Shown: positions 22,901 through 38,522, counted from the first letter of the stretch. The stretch: DNA of 64,000 nt from Ureaplasma miroungigenitalium (GCF_025780085.1 NZ_JAOXHL010000001.1:310001-374000); one strand, 5' to 3'. Notes: a model not told the origin generated them from the sequence alone. Made by a program: numbers and translations.

Positions 22901-24242
22901 TGAGGGAGATGTTCTAGTTGGTAAAACAACACCTCGTGGTAACATTGATGTTAACCCGGAAGATAAGTTATTACAAACAATTTTTGGTGACAAATCTAAG
23001 AGCGTTAAAGACTCATCAATGAAAGTTAAACACGGTCAAGAAGGTATTGTTGCAGCTGTTAAAAGAATTAAAGCTACTGATGCAAACAATAACGAATTAC
23101 CAGACGATGTATTAGAAATTGTTAAAATTTACATTGTTCAAAAACGTAAGATCCAAGTTGGGGATAAAATGGCTGGGCGTCATGGTAACAAAGGTATTGT
23201 TTCTAAGGTTGTCCCAATCCAAGATATGCCTTTCTTAGCTGATGGGACTCCATTAGACATTATGTTAAACCCATTAGGGGTACCTTCACGGATGAATATT
23301 GGGCAAATCCTAGAATTACACTTAGGTTATGCAGCTAGTGAAATTGGTAAAAAACAATTAATTAACATTCCATTCAAAAATGAAGGATATGAAAAATATG
23401 TTTCACTATTCGGTTTAACTGATATTGTTGCTGAACGTTTATACAATAAAATTCAAGACTTTATCAAAAACAAAAACATTACTGATCCAAAACAAATTGA
23501 TGTTTTAGATCAATTAATCATCTTAAATAGTCTTGGTCTATCTTTCGATGATGTGGCCATTAAAGTTGCTACACCAGTTTTCGATGGTGTTAAAACAGAT
23601 GACTTAGTAGCTATTATGAATGAAGCAGAAATTGATATCGAAGAGAAAAAAGGTAAACAAGTATTATATGACGGACGAACGGGTGATGCTTTCGATGGTT
23701 TAATTTCAATCGGTCATACTTACATGTTAAAACTAGACCACATGGTTGATGATAAGATTCACTCACGTTCTGTTGGTCCTTACTCTAAGATTACACAACA
23801 ACCATTAGGTGGTAAGTCACAAAATGGTGGTCAAAGATTTGGGGAAATGGAAGTTTGAGCGCTAGAAGCCTATGGTGCTGCTTATAACTTATTAGAAATC
23901 CTAACAATCAAATCAGATGACGTGCAAGGACGTAATCAAGCATATAACGCAATTATTAAAAACCGTGATATTACTTCAAGTGGAATGCCTGAATCATTCA
24001 ACTTATTAACAAAACAAATCCAAGGGTTGGCATTGTGCATGTCAGTTGAAACTGATGAAGGTGAAATTGATATCAATGAATACACGCTAAATGACTACAA
24101 ACGTAAAGAAGAAGAGTTAGATCGTTTAGACGAAGAAGAACACCAACAAGAAACTCGTCAATTTGTCATTAAAAACAATTTTGATGAAAACCGTTTCGAC
24201 GAAGACGAAGACGATTTAGATTTATTAGAAGATAACTTTTAA
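19938..24242 (+). CDS. rpoB: RNA polymerase beta subunit
   Basis: 1434 residues over three UGA codons, clearly longer than B. subtilis RpoB (about 1190). The core motifs are present: [15 protein letters not shown], the rifampicin region [23 protein letters not shown] (residues about 624-646), [37 protein letters not shown], and the C-terminal [27 protein letters not shown]. Much of the extra length is a charged helical insertion at about residues 235-370, in the lobe region, and an acidic tail of about 50 residues. The position equivalent to E. coli His526 is Asn643. rpoC follows after 19 nt. Confidence 0.98.
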
Positions 24243-24261
24243 AATCAAAGGAGATTAAATT

Positions 24262-28179
<3,918 letters not shown>

Positions 28180-28231
28180 TCACACAACAAAATTGTGTAT
28201 TTAAATATACACAGAAATGGAAAACTTAATT

Positions 28232-30220
28232 ATGAAAAAGAAAAAAAGTAATAAAAAAATAATCGGATTATGTCTAGGAAGTGCTATCGTTAGTACCGCA
28301 GTTATTGCTGTGGCAGCTGCGTGTGGTGTAGATCGTGCCGATCTTACATTAGAGGTTAAAGACACGATGGTTAAAGACAATCGGCTATATGTGCACGTGT
28401 CTGTTCCATACCGCAACGAAAACACGATTGAATTGATTAAAAAAACGACTTTTAGCGTTATTGTCAAACCGGTGCAGACAGCAAATAAACCAACTAAGAA
28501 GGTTTATGCTAACCAATCTTCAAAAGCATTGGAATCAAGCATTAAACATAATCCACTAACTAACCAAGTCGATTTCTATTTAGAGTTTCCAAAAATCAAT
28601 GATAAATATAAAACTATTACTGATGAAGTTGAAATTATTATCAGTCCTAATCAGTCATTCAAATTGGTTTCAAACAAATACTCTAAAGTGTTGTATAAGA
28701 TTTTAGACTTAGAAGCAAGCAGTAGCAAAATGGCAATCAATTCTTTGGATGCCGCTATTAATTTCAATATTCAAAATGCTACTAACATCAGCATTCAAAC
28801 TATTATTCAGGATAAAATCACCAAAGAACAATTCAGCTCAGAAAAAACACTTTTAACAAATCAAATATCTTATGATGTAGTTTTCAAAAACTTTTTAATT
28901 CAAGCATTAAATAATGACTTGGATGAAAAATTAGATTTAACAAACTTATTGTTTGCAAATCTAAAAGCTACAGCAGACCAAAAAAGTCAAATTAAACCGG
29001 AAAACTCAACAATTGATGAAGACGTTAAAACACGTACTTTACAATTAATTAATTACATTGATCCTGAAAGCTTCGGGCACGAAAAATTATTAAAAGACAC
29101 AAAACAACTTTTAAGCCACACTTATGAAGCAGACCAACAAATCACTCGTGATCAATTATTAATTAGCATCCTTGCTGAATTCATTGGTTATTATTTACCC
29201 GAAACAAATACACCATATGGTTATTTAAGTACAAAATATATTGATCTAGCTTCAAGCATGCAATTAGACTTCTTTAATGACGAAGAAAAAACACAATTAG
29301 AAACTTTAAAGAAGCAAATTATGGAAGCAGCAAACAAATTAATTCCCGCTGACATTTTAGAAAAGATTAATCAACAATCTGGAACTGATTTTAAAGACAA
29401 AGTTATTAAATATGTCGAATCACTTGATGATGTTCAGAAAAATACTTTACTAGAAACTATCTATCATGGTGTAAATGGTTATGTATGAACATACCAATAC
29501 GACTTCTTCAAAATGGAAGTTAATAAACTTTATACAAAACCATTAATTGCTAAAAAAATGGCTCTAGTTGATGACTTATTGAATCAAGTTAACGCAATTT
29601 TAAACACAGATTTAACAAGTCAGGCTTTAAAAACCATTTTAGAAAAAAATCAAGTGGCTTTAGGTTTTGAACCATTGAAAGACTTAAATGATAAATTACA
29701 AGTTTTAGACAAACAATTAGATACTTTCAAGCAAAAAGACAACGAGAACGTTCTATTAGCTTTACAAGAAGTGCGTAAAACATATGATAACTTAATTATC
29801 AATATTCATAAAATTATGCAATTGAATGATTTAAAAAACATGAGTGTTAATTTAATTAACTTCTTTGTGAGAGATTTATCTTCTGCTTATGAAAAAACAT
29901 CAGATGAACAAACTAACTTAAATCAATTAAAAGCTATTCAAGAATTCTTGAAAAAGCCTCAAGATTCAGTGCAACCAGTGAAAGAACTAATCACACAAAA
30001 TAAATTGCAAGAAAAACAAGGTTGATTAAACAATCTTTTAACCGAATTAAAAAACAAAAAAGTAAGTAAAAAAGATTTATATGTTATTAAACGAAATTAC
30101 TTGTTTATCGAAACAAAAATTTATAATGCACAAAATAAATATGATCCAACTTTAAAACAATTCTTTAAATCACCTGATGAAAAGAATGAATTCACTTTTG
30201 AATATAATCTAGTTGATTAA
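28232..30220 (+). CDS. Putative lipoprotein, unknown function
   Basis: 662 residues from the ATG at 28232; an upstream in-frame ATG at 28217 would add five. MKKKKSNKK plus a hydrophobic stretch ends in VAAAC, so Cys31 is a likely lipidation site. Residues about 37-150 are beta-rich (LTLEVKDTMVKDNRLYVHVSV), like an immunoglobulin-type fold. The rest is long, helical and rich in Lys, Gln and Asn, with heptad-like segments (LNDKLQVLDKQLDTF), suggesting an extended surface protein. I recognise no family. It follows rpoC on the same strand with a weak ribosome site and ends at a strong terminator (30229-30256). Confidence 0.8.
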
Positions 30221-30228
30221 AACAAATT

Positions 30229-30256
30229 AAAACCACCTATGCAAGGTGGTTTTTTT
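30229..30256 (+). terminator. Terminator of the lipoprotein (rpoBC) transcript
   Basis: AACCACCT/AGGTGGTT stem with a 5-nt loop, flanked by A and T runs, 8 nt after the lipoprotein stop. Because it is A/T symmetric, it may also act on the opposite strand. Confidence 0.88.
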
Positions 30257-30331
30257 GTACCAGTACTTTAAAAACCAGGACACAACTGCTTTAAAATACT
30301 CTCTAACGCTTAAAACAAGTCTGCTAAGGCT

Positions 30332-30347
30332 TTGTTATATATAACAA
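30332..30347. repeat. 16-bp perfect palindrome in the convergent gap
   Basis: TTGTTATATATAACAA lies between the lipoprotein terminator and the gatB terminator. The 169-nt gap (30221-30394) otherwise shows only the two terminators and about 70 nt of sequence with no reading frame or recognisable RNA. Confidence 0.4.
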
Positions 30348-30348
30348 C

Positions 30349-30378
30349 AAAAAACACTCACATAAAGGAGTGTTTTTT
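30349..30378 (-). terminator. Terminator of the gatCAB operon
   Basis: A perfect 11-bp stem (AAAAAACACTC/GAGTGTTTTTT) with an 8-nt loop, 16 nt after the gatB stop on the minus strand, followed by further A/T-rich sequence. Confidence 0.9.
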
Positions 30379-30394
30379 GTTTTATGTTTGTTTT

Positions 30395-31828
30395 TTATTG
30401 TCCTAATAGTTTCTTTAAAACTTCATAACTAATAACTGGGTTGGCTTGTGCTTTAGTTTCTTTCATTAGCATACCCATAACATATTTTTCATAACGATCA
30501 GCTCGATCACTGAATTGTTCTTTTTTATCAAGGCTTTCGTTTAAAATTTTTGATAATAATTGTTCAAGAACAACTGGATCACTAATTTGTTCATAACCTA
30601 ATTCTTTAACCAAGACTTTCGGGTCTTTGTTTGTTTTATAAATCTCTTCTAATAAACTCTTAGCTTGCTTACCATTGATTTCGCCCTTTTCGAACATACT
30701 AATCATTGTAGCAATTTTATCTCATAGATCTTTGCTGATATCTTTTAAAGATTTATTATCTTTCTTAATTAGCCCTAAGAATTCTAAACAAACTCATTTA
30801 TAAACAGATACTGTTGCTTGCACTTGCTTATTAACATAGTTGAAAGCTTCAAATAATTCTTGATCAGCTAGCAAGTTTTCAATGAATTCAGGGTTTAATT
30901 GTTCGTTTAAGAAATGATTACGTACATCATTAATTGTTTGGGGTTGTTGTAGATATAGCTCGTTTAAATAATCATCACTCAATGAAATTGGGGCAATATT
31001 TGGTTCGGGAATGTATTTGTAATCAATAGCATCACCTTTATCACGCATATAAATTGTTGATTGCGTTTGATCGTCATAACGACGCGTTTGTTGTTTAATT
31101 GTTTCATTAGCTAATAAAGCATTGATTTGTCGTTGTTTTTCGAATTCAATCGCCTTAATAACATTCGAAATAGAGTTAATATTTTTAATTTCTACTTTAT
31201 TATTAAAATTCTTATCCCCAATTAAACGCACTGAAATGTTAATATCTGCACGCATAGATCCATCTTCCATTTTGGCATCTGATATATTATGGAAAAGTAG
31301 AATCTTACGTAATTCTTCTAAATAACTAGCAGCTTCGGTTGCACTTCTAATATCAGCTTCCGAAACAATTTCAATTAATGGTCAACCAGCACGGTTGTAA
31401 TCTAATAAAACTTTATTATCTAAATTGGTTTGTTTCGCAGTATCTTCTTCAATATGAATACGATTAATCCGAATTTTTTGCATTTGATTATGTTCGTTTT
31501 TAATTTCTAAAAAACCACTATAACCAATTGGATAATATTGTTGAGTGATTTGGTATCCTTTGGGTAAATCTAGATAAAAATAGTGTTTACGATCAAAAGA
31601 AATAAATTTATGGTTTGTTTGCATGTGTAACGCTTTAGCTAAAAATAAACCTTTATGAATTGCTTGCATATTCACGTTTGGCATTGTCCCCACTAAAGCT
31701 AAGTCAATTTCATTGATATTTGTATTAACCGGTGCTTCGTGGTCTAGTAAAGCATTAGAAAACATTTTCGTTTTAGTATTTAGCGCACAGTGCACTTCAA
31801 TTCCAATAACAACTTCAAAATTACGCAT
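30395..31828 (-). CDS. gatB: Asp-tRNA(Asn)/Glu-tRNA(Gln) amidotransferase subunit B
   Basis: 477 residues over UGA codons. GatB binds the misacylated tRNA and phosphorylates its side chain before amidation. VVIGIEVHCALNTKTKMFS, FDRKHYFYLDLPKGYQITQ and the later MEDGSMRADINISVR are family signatures. The C-terminal YqeY-like domain (about residues 340-477) contains INGKQAKSLLEEI and ends PVISYEVLKKLLGQ. The ATG overlaps the gatA end by 8 nt. Its presence implies that Gln-tRNA is made by the indirect route, so no GlnRS is expected in the genome. Confidence 0.97.
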
Positions 31829-33257
31829 GGTGGTCTCCGTTCTTATTTAATAAATTAATTTGGTATCCAATGTTTAGCAAAATATCATCATTGTTATAAC
31901 CACTTGTAATATTTAAACCAATATTACCATTTTCATTGCTAATGAAAGGAATTGTTAAAGAAGGTAGACCAGCAAAATTGGCTAGTTGTAAAATGTTGTC
32001 TAAAATAGGTGCTTCGTATTCATGAGCTAAAACGTCACTTACTTTTTCAGCATAATCATATGCTCCTAATGAAAGGACAAAATCATATGATTCAAGAATT
32101 TTATTAATTTCACTAACTAATACATGACGCATTTTCATTGCACGAATTAAAAATTCATCGAAATTTTGTGGTGTTGAAACATAAGCACCAATGGCAAAAC
32201 GATGTTTTAATTCTTGACCTAAGAATTGGGTTCTCACTGTCTTAATTAAATCTTCGTAGTTGTTGTATTCTACATCATGTTGACCAAATGTAATGTTTGA
32301 TAAATTAGCGTATGAACTTAAAGCTTCCGTATACGAAATAATTTGGTAAACCGAATTAATTGTTTTGATCATATCATAATCAAAATCAATTTCGCGTATT
32401 GTGTATTCCACAGCCAGCTGATCAATTTTATCTTTGAAAAGCTTTTTAATCGCTGGGTCTTTTAATTCATCTAAGGATGGTTTTAAAACAGCAATTGTGT
32501 AAATATCTTTTTTTTGTAATAAAGTTAAATAATTTTTGTTTGTATCAATACTTGTATTATCTTTATCATCATAGCCGGTTACAGCATTTAAAACCACTGC
32601 CACATCTTCCACATGACGCGCTAGAATACCAACATGGTCCATTGATGGCGCATAAGGTAAAACACCATAACGAGAAATTAGACCATAAGTCGGTTTGTAA
32701 CCAATAATCCCCATAATCGAAGCTGGTCGGCGAATTGAATCACCTGTATCTGTTGCGATGGCGAATTGAACAACACCTTGTTGTACTAAAACAGCTGAAC
32801 CACTAGAAGATCCTCCAACTACTTGTTCAGAGTTTAAAGGATTTTTAACCTGACCATAAGCTGAATATAAACCTGAGCCACCTAAACCAAATTCATCCAA
32901 ATTAGATTTATTTAATAAAACTGCATTATTTGTTAATAAACGATCATAAACAGTCGCGTTATAGACAGGAACATATTTATCTAAAAATAATGACCCACCT
33001 GTCGTTCTTAAATTTCTTGTACAAATATTATCCTTTAGTGAATAAACAATTCCAAATAATGGATCGTTTTTTTGATCGTTGGGCATTTTATCAAGCGTTG
33101 CTGCTTGCTTTAATGCTTCCTCATAATTCGTCGTAATAACTGCGTTTAAATTTTTCACGCTTTCGTCTTGTTTGATTGCTTGTTGAACTAATTCAACAAC
33201 ACTAGTTGATTCATTTAAAAGATCGTTGTGAATTTCTAAAATTGTCTTACTTTTCAT
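31821..33257 (-). CDS. gatA: Asp-tRNA(Asn)/Glu-tRNA(Gln) amidotransferase subunit A
   Basis: 478 residues, normal for the family. It is the amidase that releases ammonia from glutamine. The catalytic Lys is in YSLKDNI (about residue 74), and the Ser-rich loop GGSSSGSAV and the nucleophile region TDTGDSIRRPAS follow. Most family members read SDTGGSIRxPA; here the second Gly is Asp. GYKPTYGLISRYGVLPYAPSMDHVG is typical. It overlaps gatC by 11 nt and gatB by 8 nt, so the three subunits are translationally coupled. Confidence 0.96.
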   Translation of the reverse strand: MKSKTILEIHNDLLNESTSVVELVQQAIKQDESVKNLNAVITTNYEEALKQAATLDKMPNDQKNDPLFGIVYSLKDNICTRNLRTTGGSLFLDKYVPVYNATVYDRLLTNNAVLLNKSNLDEFGLGGSGLYSAYGQVKNPLNSEQVVGGSSSGSAVLVQQGVVQFAIATDTGDSIRRPASIMGIIGYKPTYGLISRYGVLPYAPSMDHVGILARHVEDVAVVLNAVTGYDDKDNTSIDTNKNYLTLLQKKDIYTIAVLKPSLDELKDPAIKKLFKDKIDQLAVEYTIREIDFDYDMIKTINSVYQIISYTEALSSYANLSNITFGQHDVEYNNYEDLIKTVRTQFLGQELKHRFAIGAYVSTPQNFDEFLIRAMKMRHVLVSEINKILESYDFVLSLGAYDYAEKVSDVLAHEYEAPILDNILQLANFAGLPSLTIPFISNENGNIGLNITSGYNNDDILLNIGYQINLLNKNGDHHA

Positions 33258-33519
33258 TCTTTAAAACTCCATAACCATTTTGCACTTCAATAAAACTATC
33301 TAAGGCGCGTGGATTATTATAAACTAATTTATCATCTCTAAAAGTGTTTGTTGGACTAGCAGCAATATAGACATGTCATGGCGTTGTTTCTTTAATAAAA
33401 CGATCAAATAATTGCACATCTTCTCTTAGGCTATTAATTTTGTTAGTAATAATTTGTTCTTCATCTTCGCCGGCACTAAACATAGCAGCGTCGATGGCTT
33501 TTTTAATATAATTGCTCAT
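33247..33519 (-). CDS. gatC: Amidotransferase subunit C (GatC-like)
   Basis: 90 residues, with one UGA Trp. The sequence is divergent: a helical N-terminus with LREDVQLFDRFI resembles the GatC linker, then TPWHVYIAASPTNTFRDDKL matches the proline-rich wrap region only loosely. The call rests on size, on overlap with gatA by 11 nt and on gatC-gatA-gatB order. GatC wraps the A-B interface and stabilises the complex. AAAAGGAGAAA precedes the ATG. Confidence 0.8.
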
Positions 33520-33533
33520 TTATTTCTCCTTTT

Positions 33534-34571
33534 CTAATCCACATAAACGGGAACGCTTTTGTCTTCAACAACGTCTTTTTCATAATCGTATTTAATTAGT
33601 GGTACTACAATTTTGAAGATTGGGTATATTAAGAATAAATTGAAAACAACCATGGGGATTAATAAAATTGACCGAATAGATAATCATTGTGAATATTTTA
33701 AACTTGATAATTCTGCATCAAACGATGGTAGCATCATCACGTTCACAATTGTTTCTGTTAATATGACAGTGACAAAAACTGGTGTGAAAATAATAAATCA
33801 GTCTTGTTTATGTTTCTTTTTATGGTTTTTATATGTCTTAGCTAAGATTTTCTTTAAACCCAAAGCCAATCAGACGATGGCAATAGAGAGCACAAAGAAT
33901 GAACCGATAATCATCATCATTTGGTTAGTTGTTAAGGCAATATTTAAACCGAATAAATCAATCTTAAAGCCTTCATTGCCTGTCGCGAATTTTAAAAATA
34001 ATAAAATTCCTGCACCAATAATTAGGGTGGCTATTGAACTATAAATGGCAAAAATAACATCTTTTCGTTTACTTGTTGTTAAAATAATTCGAATTAAACC
34101 ACCAATTAAACCAAAGGCCATTGCAGCAATTAAATAACCATAATGGAAAACCCCAGCAGTTAGAGCAACTGATAATAAATCAGTCATAGCTCCAATAAAA
34201 ATCCCCAAAATAGGACCAAATAACAGCCCACCAATTTTAATCAAGATTCCTTCAAGAGTTACTCTTGTTCCGGGTCAAGCCCTAAAAATAACTGATGCTG
34301 TGTTAGCCGATAAAACTGTTAGCAATATAATAACAGCTACCGAAATCGAAATAACCATCGCGATATTACTAATTCCTTTAACTGAAACTTTAGGAATAAT
34401 GTAATAACGTTTTTGGTAACGAAAGGAATAATAAATTTTTTTAATAATTGTTACAAGGATAAAAACTATTAAAAAAGATAAAAATATTAACGATATTTTT
34501 CAACCAGGAATCCCTGTGTCAACAGGGTTTGTGCTTGTGTTCGCCGTTAACATACTTTGTAGAACTTGCAT
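33534..34571 (-). CDS. ECF transporter S component-like membrane protein
   Basis: 345 residues with UGA codons. An N-terminal TM (about 20-42) and basic loop are followed by a core whose GILIKIGGLLFGPILGIFIGAMTDLLS (about residues 102-128) matches ECF S components. These bind a vitamin and use a shared energising module. More TMs lie at about 135-155, 163-187, 203-230 and 268-290. The C-terminus ends in a charged tail. ECF S components in mycoplasmas often carry folate or riboflavin, but the ligand cannot be read here, and no EcfA/EcfT genes are in the window. It sits 14 nt before gatC and 22 nt after ung in a large operon. Confidence 0.72.
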
Positions 34572-34593
34572 ATTTCACTCCTTGTCTTTAATT

Positions 34594-35238
34594 TTACCAC
34601 TTAATTAAACCCTTCTTATGCTTTATTAAATAATCATTCGCCTGCGAAAAATGTTTGGTTGTCAAAAATGAATGATAGGCACTTAATGGTGAGGGGTGTG
34701 AACTTGTGATAACCAAGTTTTCTTCAGCATTAATGTAAGGGGTGTATGATTGTGCATTGCGCCCCCAAAGAAGGTAAACAACATGTTTTGTTTGCTGTAA
34801 TTGCATAAAAACATGTTGCATTAATTGTTCATAACCAAATGTGGCATGTGAGAGCGGCTCGTTTTCGTTAACACTCAAAATGGTATTTAACAATAAGACG
34901 CCTTGGTTTGCTCAGTCACTTAAATCTGTTTGGGTGCGTGTAATTCCTAGGTCATTATATAAGGCTTTAAAAATGTTTTGTAATGATTTAGGGCACTGTT
35001 TAACTTGTGCTTGCGCACTAAAGGCTAAGCCATGGGCAAAACCTTTTGTGGGATAGGGATCCTGTCCTAATATCACCACTTTGGTATCATTGATTGGCAA
35101 GTCTCTAAAAGCCGCAAACATTTCCTGTTCAGTAGGAAAAACATTAGTTGTTTGCCGAGCTTCTTGTACCTTGTTTAAAATCAATTGCATGTAAGGTTTT
35201 GTTAATTGTTCTTTAATAAACGACTTTCAAGATTTCAT
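34594..35238 (-). CDS. ung: Uracil-DNA glycosylase
   Basis: 214 residues, near the usual 220. It removes uracil from DNA. Family 1 motifs are present: [17 protein letters not shown] (catalytic Asp in GQDPY), [28 protein letters not shown] and [10 protein letters not shown] (catalytic His). The start lies inside the end of the upstream lipoprotein gene, a 37-nt overlap. The alternative Met at residue 17 would lose conserved N-terminal sequence. In an AT-rich genome, with UGA read as Trp, this repair enzyme counters C deamination. Confidence 0.95.
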
Positions 35239-36992
35239 TCAACTCGATAATCCTTCAGATCAGTTGGTGATTGCATATCGTTTAACTTCACATAAGAAGT
35301 GAATTCTGTGTATAGTTCATTAGTCAATGTTTCGTTAAACTCTAAACCTTCCGGAACATTTTTATGACTTAAACTATAAGCAGCTAATTGCATATCGTGA
35401 TGAATGCCATCCTCACCATATAAATGACGTGATTCCATTGAATTTTTAGCATACTCATTAAACAGAGCTGATCGAACAAAATCGTCTCGCGTAACAAAAG
35501 TTTGCGCTTGTGGATAGAAAGCATAAGGATAAACCGCATCTAATCCTCGGTCATGTGGATAGTAAGCTAGGTCATTGAATTTTTCATCATCTGCCTTAGT
35601 CTTTTCATTTTTAGCTTCTAATGATTTTTTCAAGTTGTAGCCTAAAACATTAAAGGCATCCACTTTAACTAATGATCCCGCATAGTATTGTTCATAAACT
35701 TGCGCAACCTTCTTTTCGTCATCTGTTAATTCACGTTCTAACAATGTTGATCATTTTTGGATTTGTTGATTAGTTGCTTGTTCATCTAAAACATTAGAGC
35801 TTAAAACTGATGGACGGAAGTTCATCACAATATCACTAATTGGTAAATCATAAACTAAATGTTCAACTTTTTGAGATGGGAAAATACGCTTGTTAGCTGC
35901 TGATAAACGGTCGTTAATTCGTTCAAGTTGTTCAGTTTCATTAAATTCTTGGTCAGGGAGCATAAATGAGCCACCAACCTTACTTGATGAATCATATCAA
36001 GCATATTGTAATTTTATGTTTGTGATTTTTACTAACACATTATTGTCTTCTGGATTCACTAAATAATGTGTGGGAACTTTTGTTCCAAAAGCAAAATCTG
36101 ATACATTTTTTAAATCACTTTGAGGATTATTAGGTACAATTTCGTAGTCAAAATCGATATTGTATAAAGCTAATTTATAAGTGTATTTACCTTCACCTAC
36201 ACCACCAGCTAAACCAACTAAAAATTCTTTCGCTACCGGGTTGTTTGTTTTATTATAAAAATTAAAAATCTTTGTTCCAGTATCTTGGTTTAAATATTTG
36301 ATCAAAAGATCTGTGAATGATGTCAGGTGTGTATAAACGCTGTCCGTCACTAATAAATGATTATATAAATTGGCCAAATTATTAATTTCTAATAAATTTG
36401 AACTAAATAAAGCTTGGTTAAAATTATTGTTAATTACCAAATTATTCGGTAAAAAAGTTGTCGGTTCTAAGGCGTTGTCGTCTGTTTTTTGAGGGTATTC
36501 TAATTTGTTATAAACTTGACGAACTAATTCTGAACGAATCATATCCATATTGAAAGGTTTTAAATAACCTGCTTGGTCAAAATCTTTTTTGTTTCAAACA
36601 GATTGTTTATTCATAATCCCCGCAGCATCATTTTGCAATAAGAATCCATCAGCGTCAATTTCGTTATTTTTAGCATCATAACGTTTGTTGTCTTTTGTGT
36701 AAGTGTAATTTAAATCACCAATAGCAAAATATTCGTCTTTTAAAACGCTATTTTGTTTACCAAAAACAAATTCATGAATTGATTTATTACGTGGGTTTTT
36801 TTGGTCAATATTAACTTTCATAGCTACTTTGCCAAATTCGTTATTATTTGTTGAAGCATTATAATTTAAAAACGCTTCGCTAACCCCCGGTTTTGCCGTC
36901 GAAGAACATGCCGAAGCAATCATAGCTGTACTTAAAACAAACAATCCAGCTAGACTTGCTCATAAAATTTTTCTTTTTATTGTTTTTTTCAT
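35202..36992 (-). CDS. Putative lipoprotein, unknown function
   Basis: 596 residues over several UGA codons. MKKTIKRK plus a hydrophobic core ends in IASAC, so Cys29 is the likely lipidated residue. The mature part is hydrophilic, with no further TM. It contains blocks such as AFLNYNASTNNNEFGKVAMKV, DFDYEIVPNNP and YYPHDRGLDAVYPYAFYP, rich in Asn, Tyr and Asp. I recognise no domain. It begins 9 nt after dnaB and overlaps ung by 37 nt, an odd position for a surface protein between replication and repair genes. An AAGGAG site precedes the ATG. Confidence 0.82.
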
Positions 36993-37001
36993 AAAAACTC
37001 C

Positions 37002-38522
37002 TTATTTTCCGTAGAAATGACCAGTATCTTTTTGAAATAAAAGACTTACTTGACCAATCGGTCCTTCTCTATTTTTCGCTACTAAAACATTGGTTGATAC
37101 CATGTTAGCTAGCTCTTTAGTTGCATCTGGGTTACCACTATCTTTTTTATTAAAATCAATTTGTTTATAACGATCATAATAAATGAATATCACAGAGTCA
37201 GCATCTTGTTCAATGGCTCCAGATTCTTTTAAATCAGATAGTAATGGTGGTTGTACAGGAACACTGGCTGTTTGGTTTTGATTAAACGATTTTTGTCATG
37301 GGGCAGCATTAACCGGCGGAGCATTTTTATTCGATTCTGCCGAACGATTTAATTGGGCTACCGCAATAATAGGAATATCTAAATCTAAAGACAATCGCTT
37401 CAGTGTATTAGAAATTTTAGCTACTTGTTCCGCACGCGACTGGTTAGTTTTACGTTCTGAATTGATTAATTGTAAATAGTCAATAACAACTAAAGCAATT
37501 TTGTTCTTTTTGTGTAAATCATATATCTGTGATTCAATACTATTAATTGTATTAATGTTTTGATCAGCAATTTGTAGGGGATATGATTTAATTTTTTCAA
37601 TTGCATTCTCAATTTTTTGGTTATTGTGAATTTCGATATTTTTGGCATAGAACTTGCGCGCACTAATCCCTGTTTCTAAAGCCGTGAATTTATCTAAAAT
37701 TTGTTTCTTATTCATTTCTAATGAAAAAAATAAGATTTTTTTCTTTTCTTTTTCTTCTGTTTGATTGGCATTGTAGGCCTGAATGCTTGGAATAATATTA
37801 TGGATAATATTCAAAGCAAAAGATGTTTTACCCATCCCCGCTCGCGCTGCTAAAACAATTAGTTGGCCTGGTTTAAAACCATTAGTGAGTTTGTCTAATT
37901 CGTTGTAGCCTGACATAATAGCCTTATGATTGAAACCTTGTTGTCTAATTTCCAACATGTTTTCATAATAGGCCTGTGCCACGTCTTTAATATCATCAAT
38001 TTGTTCTGCGTCTTGGTTTAATAAAACTTCTCGGAACTCAGTTAGTCACTTATCAAAATAATTTTTGGAATTGCTGATAGCAATATTGCTTTTTAAAATC
38101 GTTTTTGATAAATTATCTAAGCGGTTTTTGATATACGCATTCTTTACAATACGAATAGAAGTGTGGACATGTTCAACATAATAGCTAATCTTTTGAACAT
38201 CATTTAAATAGTTGTAGAAAAGTGTTTGGTTCGATAAAAATTCTTTACATGTACGTAATTGGTTAATGATAGTTGCATCATTAATCGCATTCATGTTACT
38301 ATGATGATTCAAAGCTAATACTTGAGTATAAATCACTCGTGGAACAACACTTAAAAAATGCTGAGGTTCTAAATTCGTACGAATATCCTCAATGGCTGCG
38401 TTGTTTTGTAAACATGTTGCAATAATGTGTTTCTCAGCAAAAGCTAATTCTTCTTGATTTCGATTAAAAATTGCTGCGTCATCTTCATTAATCAAAACAT
38501 TCGTTGTTTGATCTGTTTCCAT
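37002..38522 (-). CDS. dnaB: Replicative DNA helicase DnaB
   Basis: 506 residues over UGA codons. The N-terminal domain (about 20-165) starts with EELAFAEKHIIATCLQNN. The RecA-like domain has Walker A AGMGKTSF at about residues 228-235, Walker B ALVVIDYLQLI and the RAEQVAKISNTLKRLSLDLDIPIIAVAQLNRSAE region. DSVIFIYYDRY and a REGPIGQVSLLFQKDTGHF C-terminus follow. It unwinds DNA at the fork. The ATG overlaps the rplI stop (TAATG), the common rplI-dnaB arrangement. Confidence 0.97.

Noticed and set aside
30260-30348. Possible tRNA or small RNA in the gap between the two terminators
   Set aside because: No cloverleaf or T-loop GTTCRA motif can be formed; only a palindrome and the two terminator hairpins are convincing.
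33613-34044. 143-codon plus-strand frame opposite the ECF S component
   Set aside because: The minus-strand reading has TM helices, a start with ribosome site and family signature. The plus-strand product is an antisense shadow with no ribosome site.
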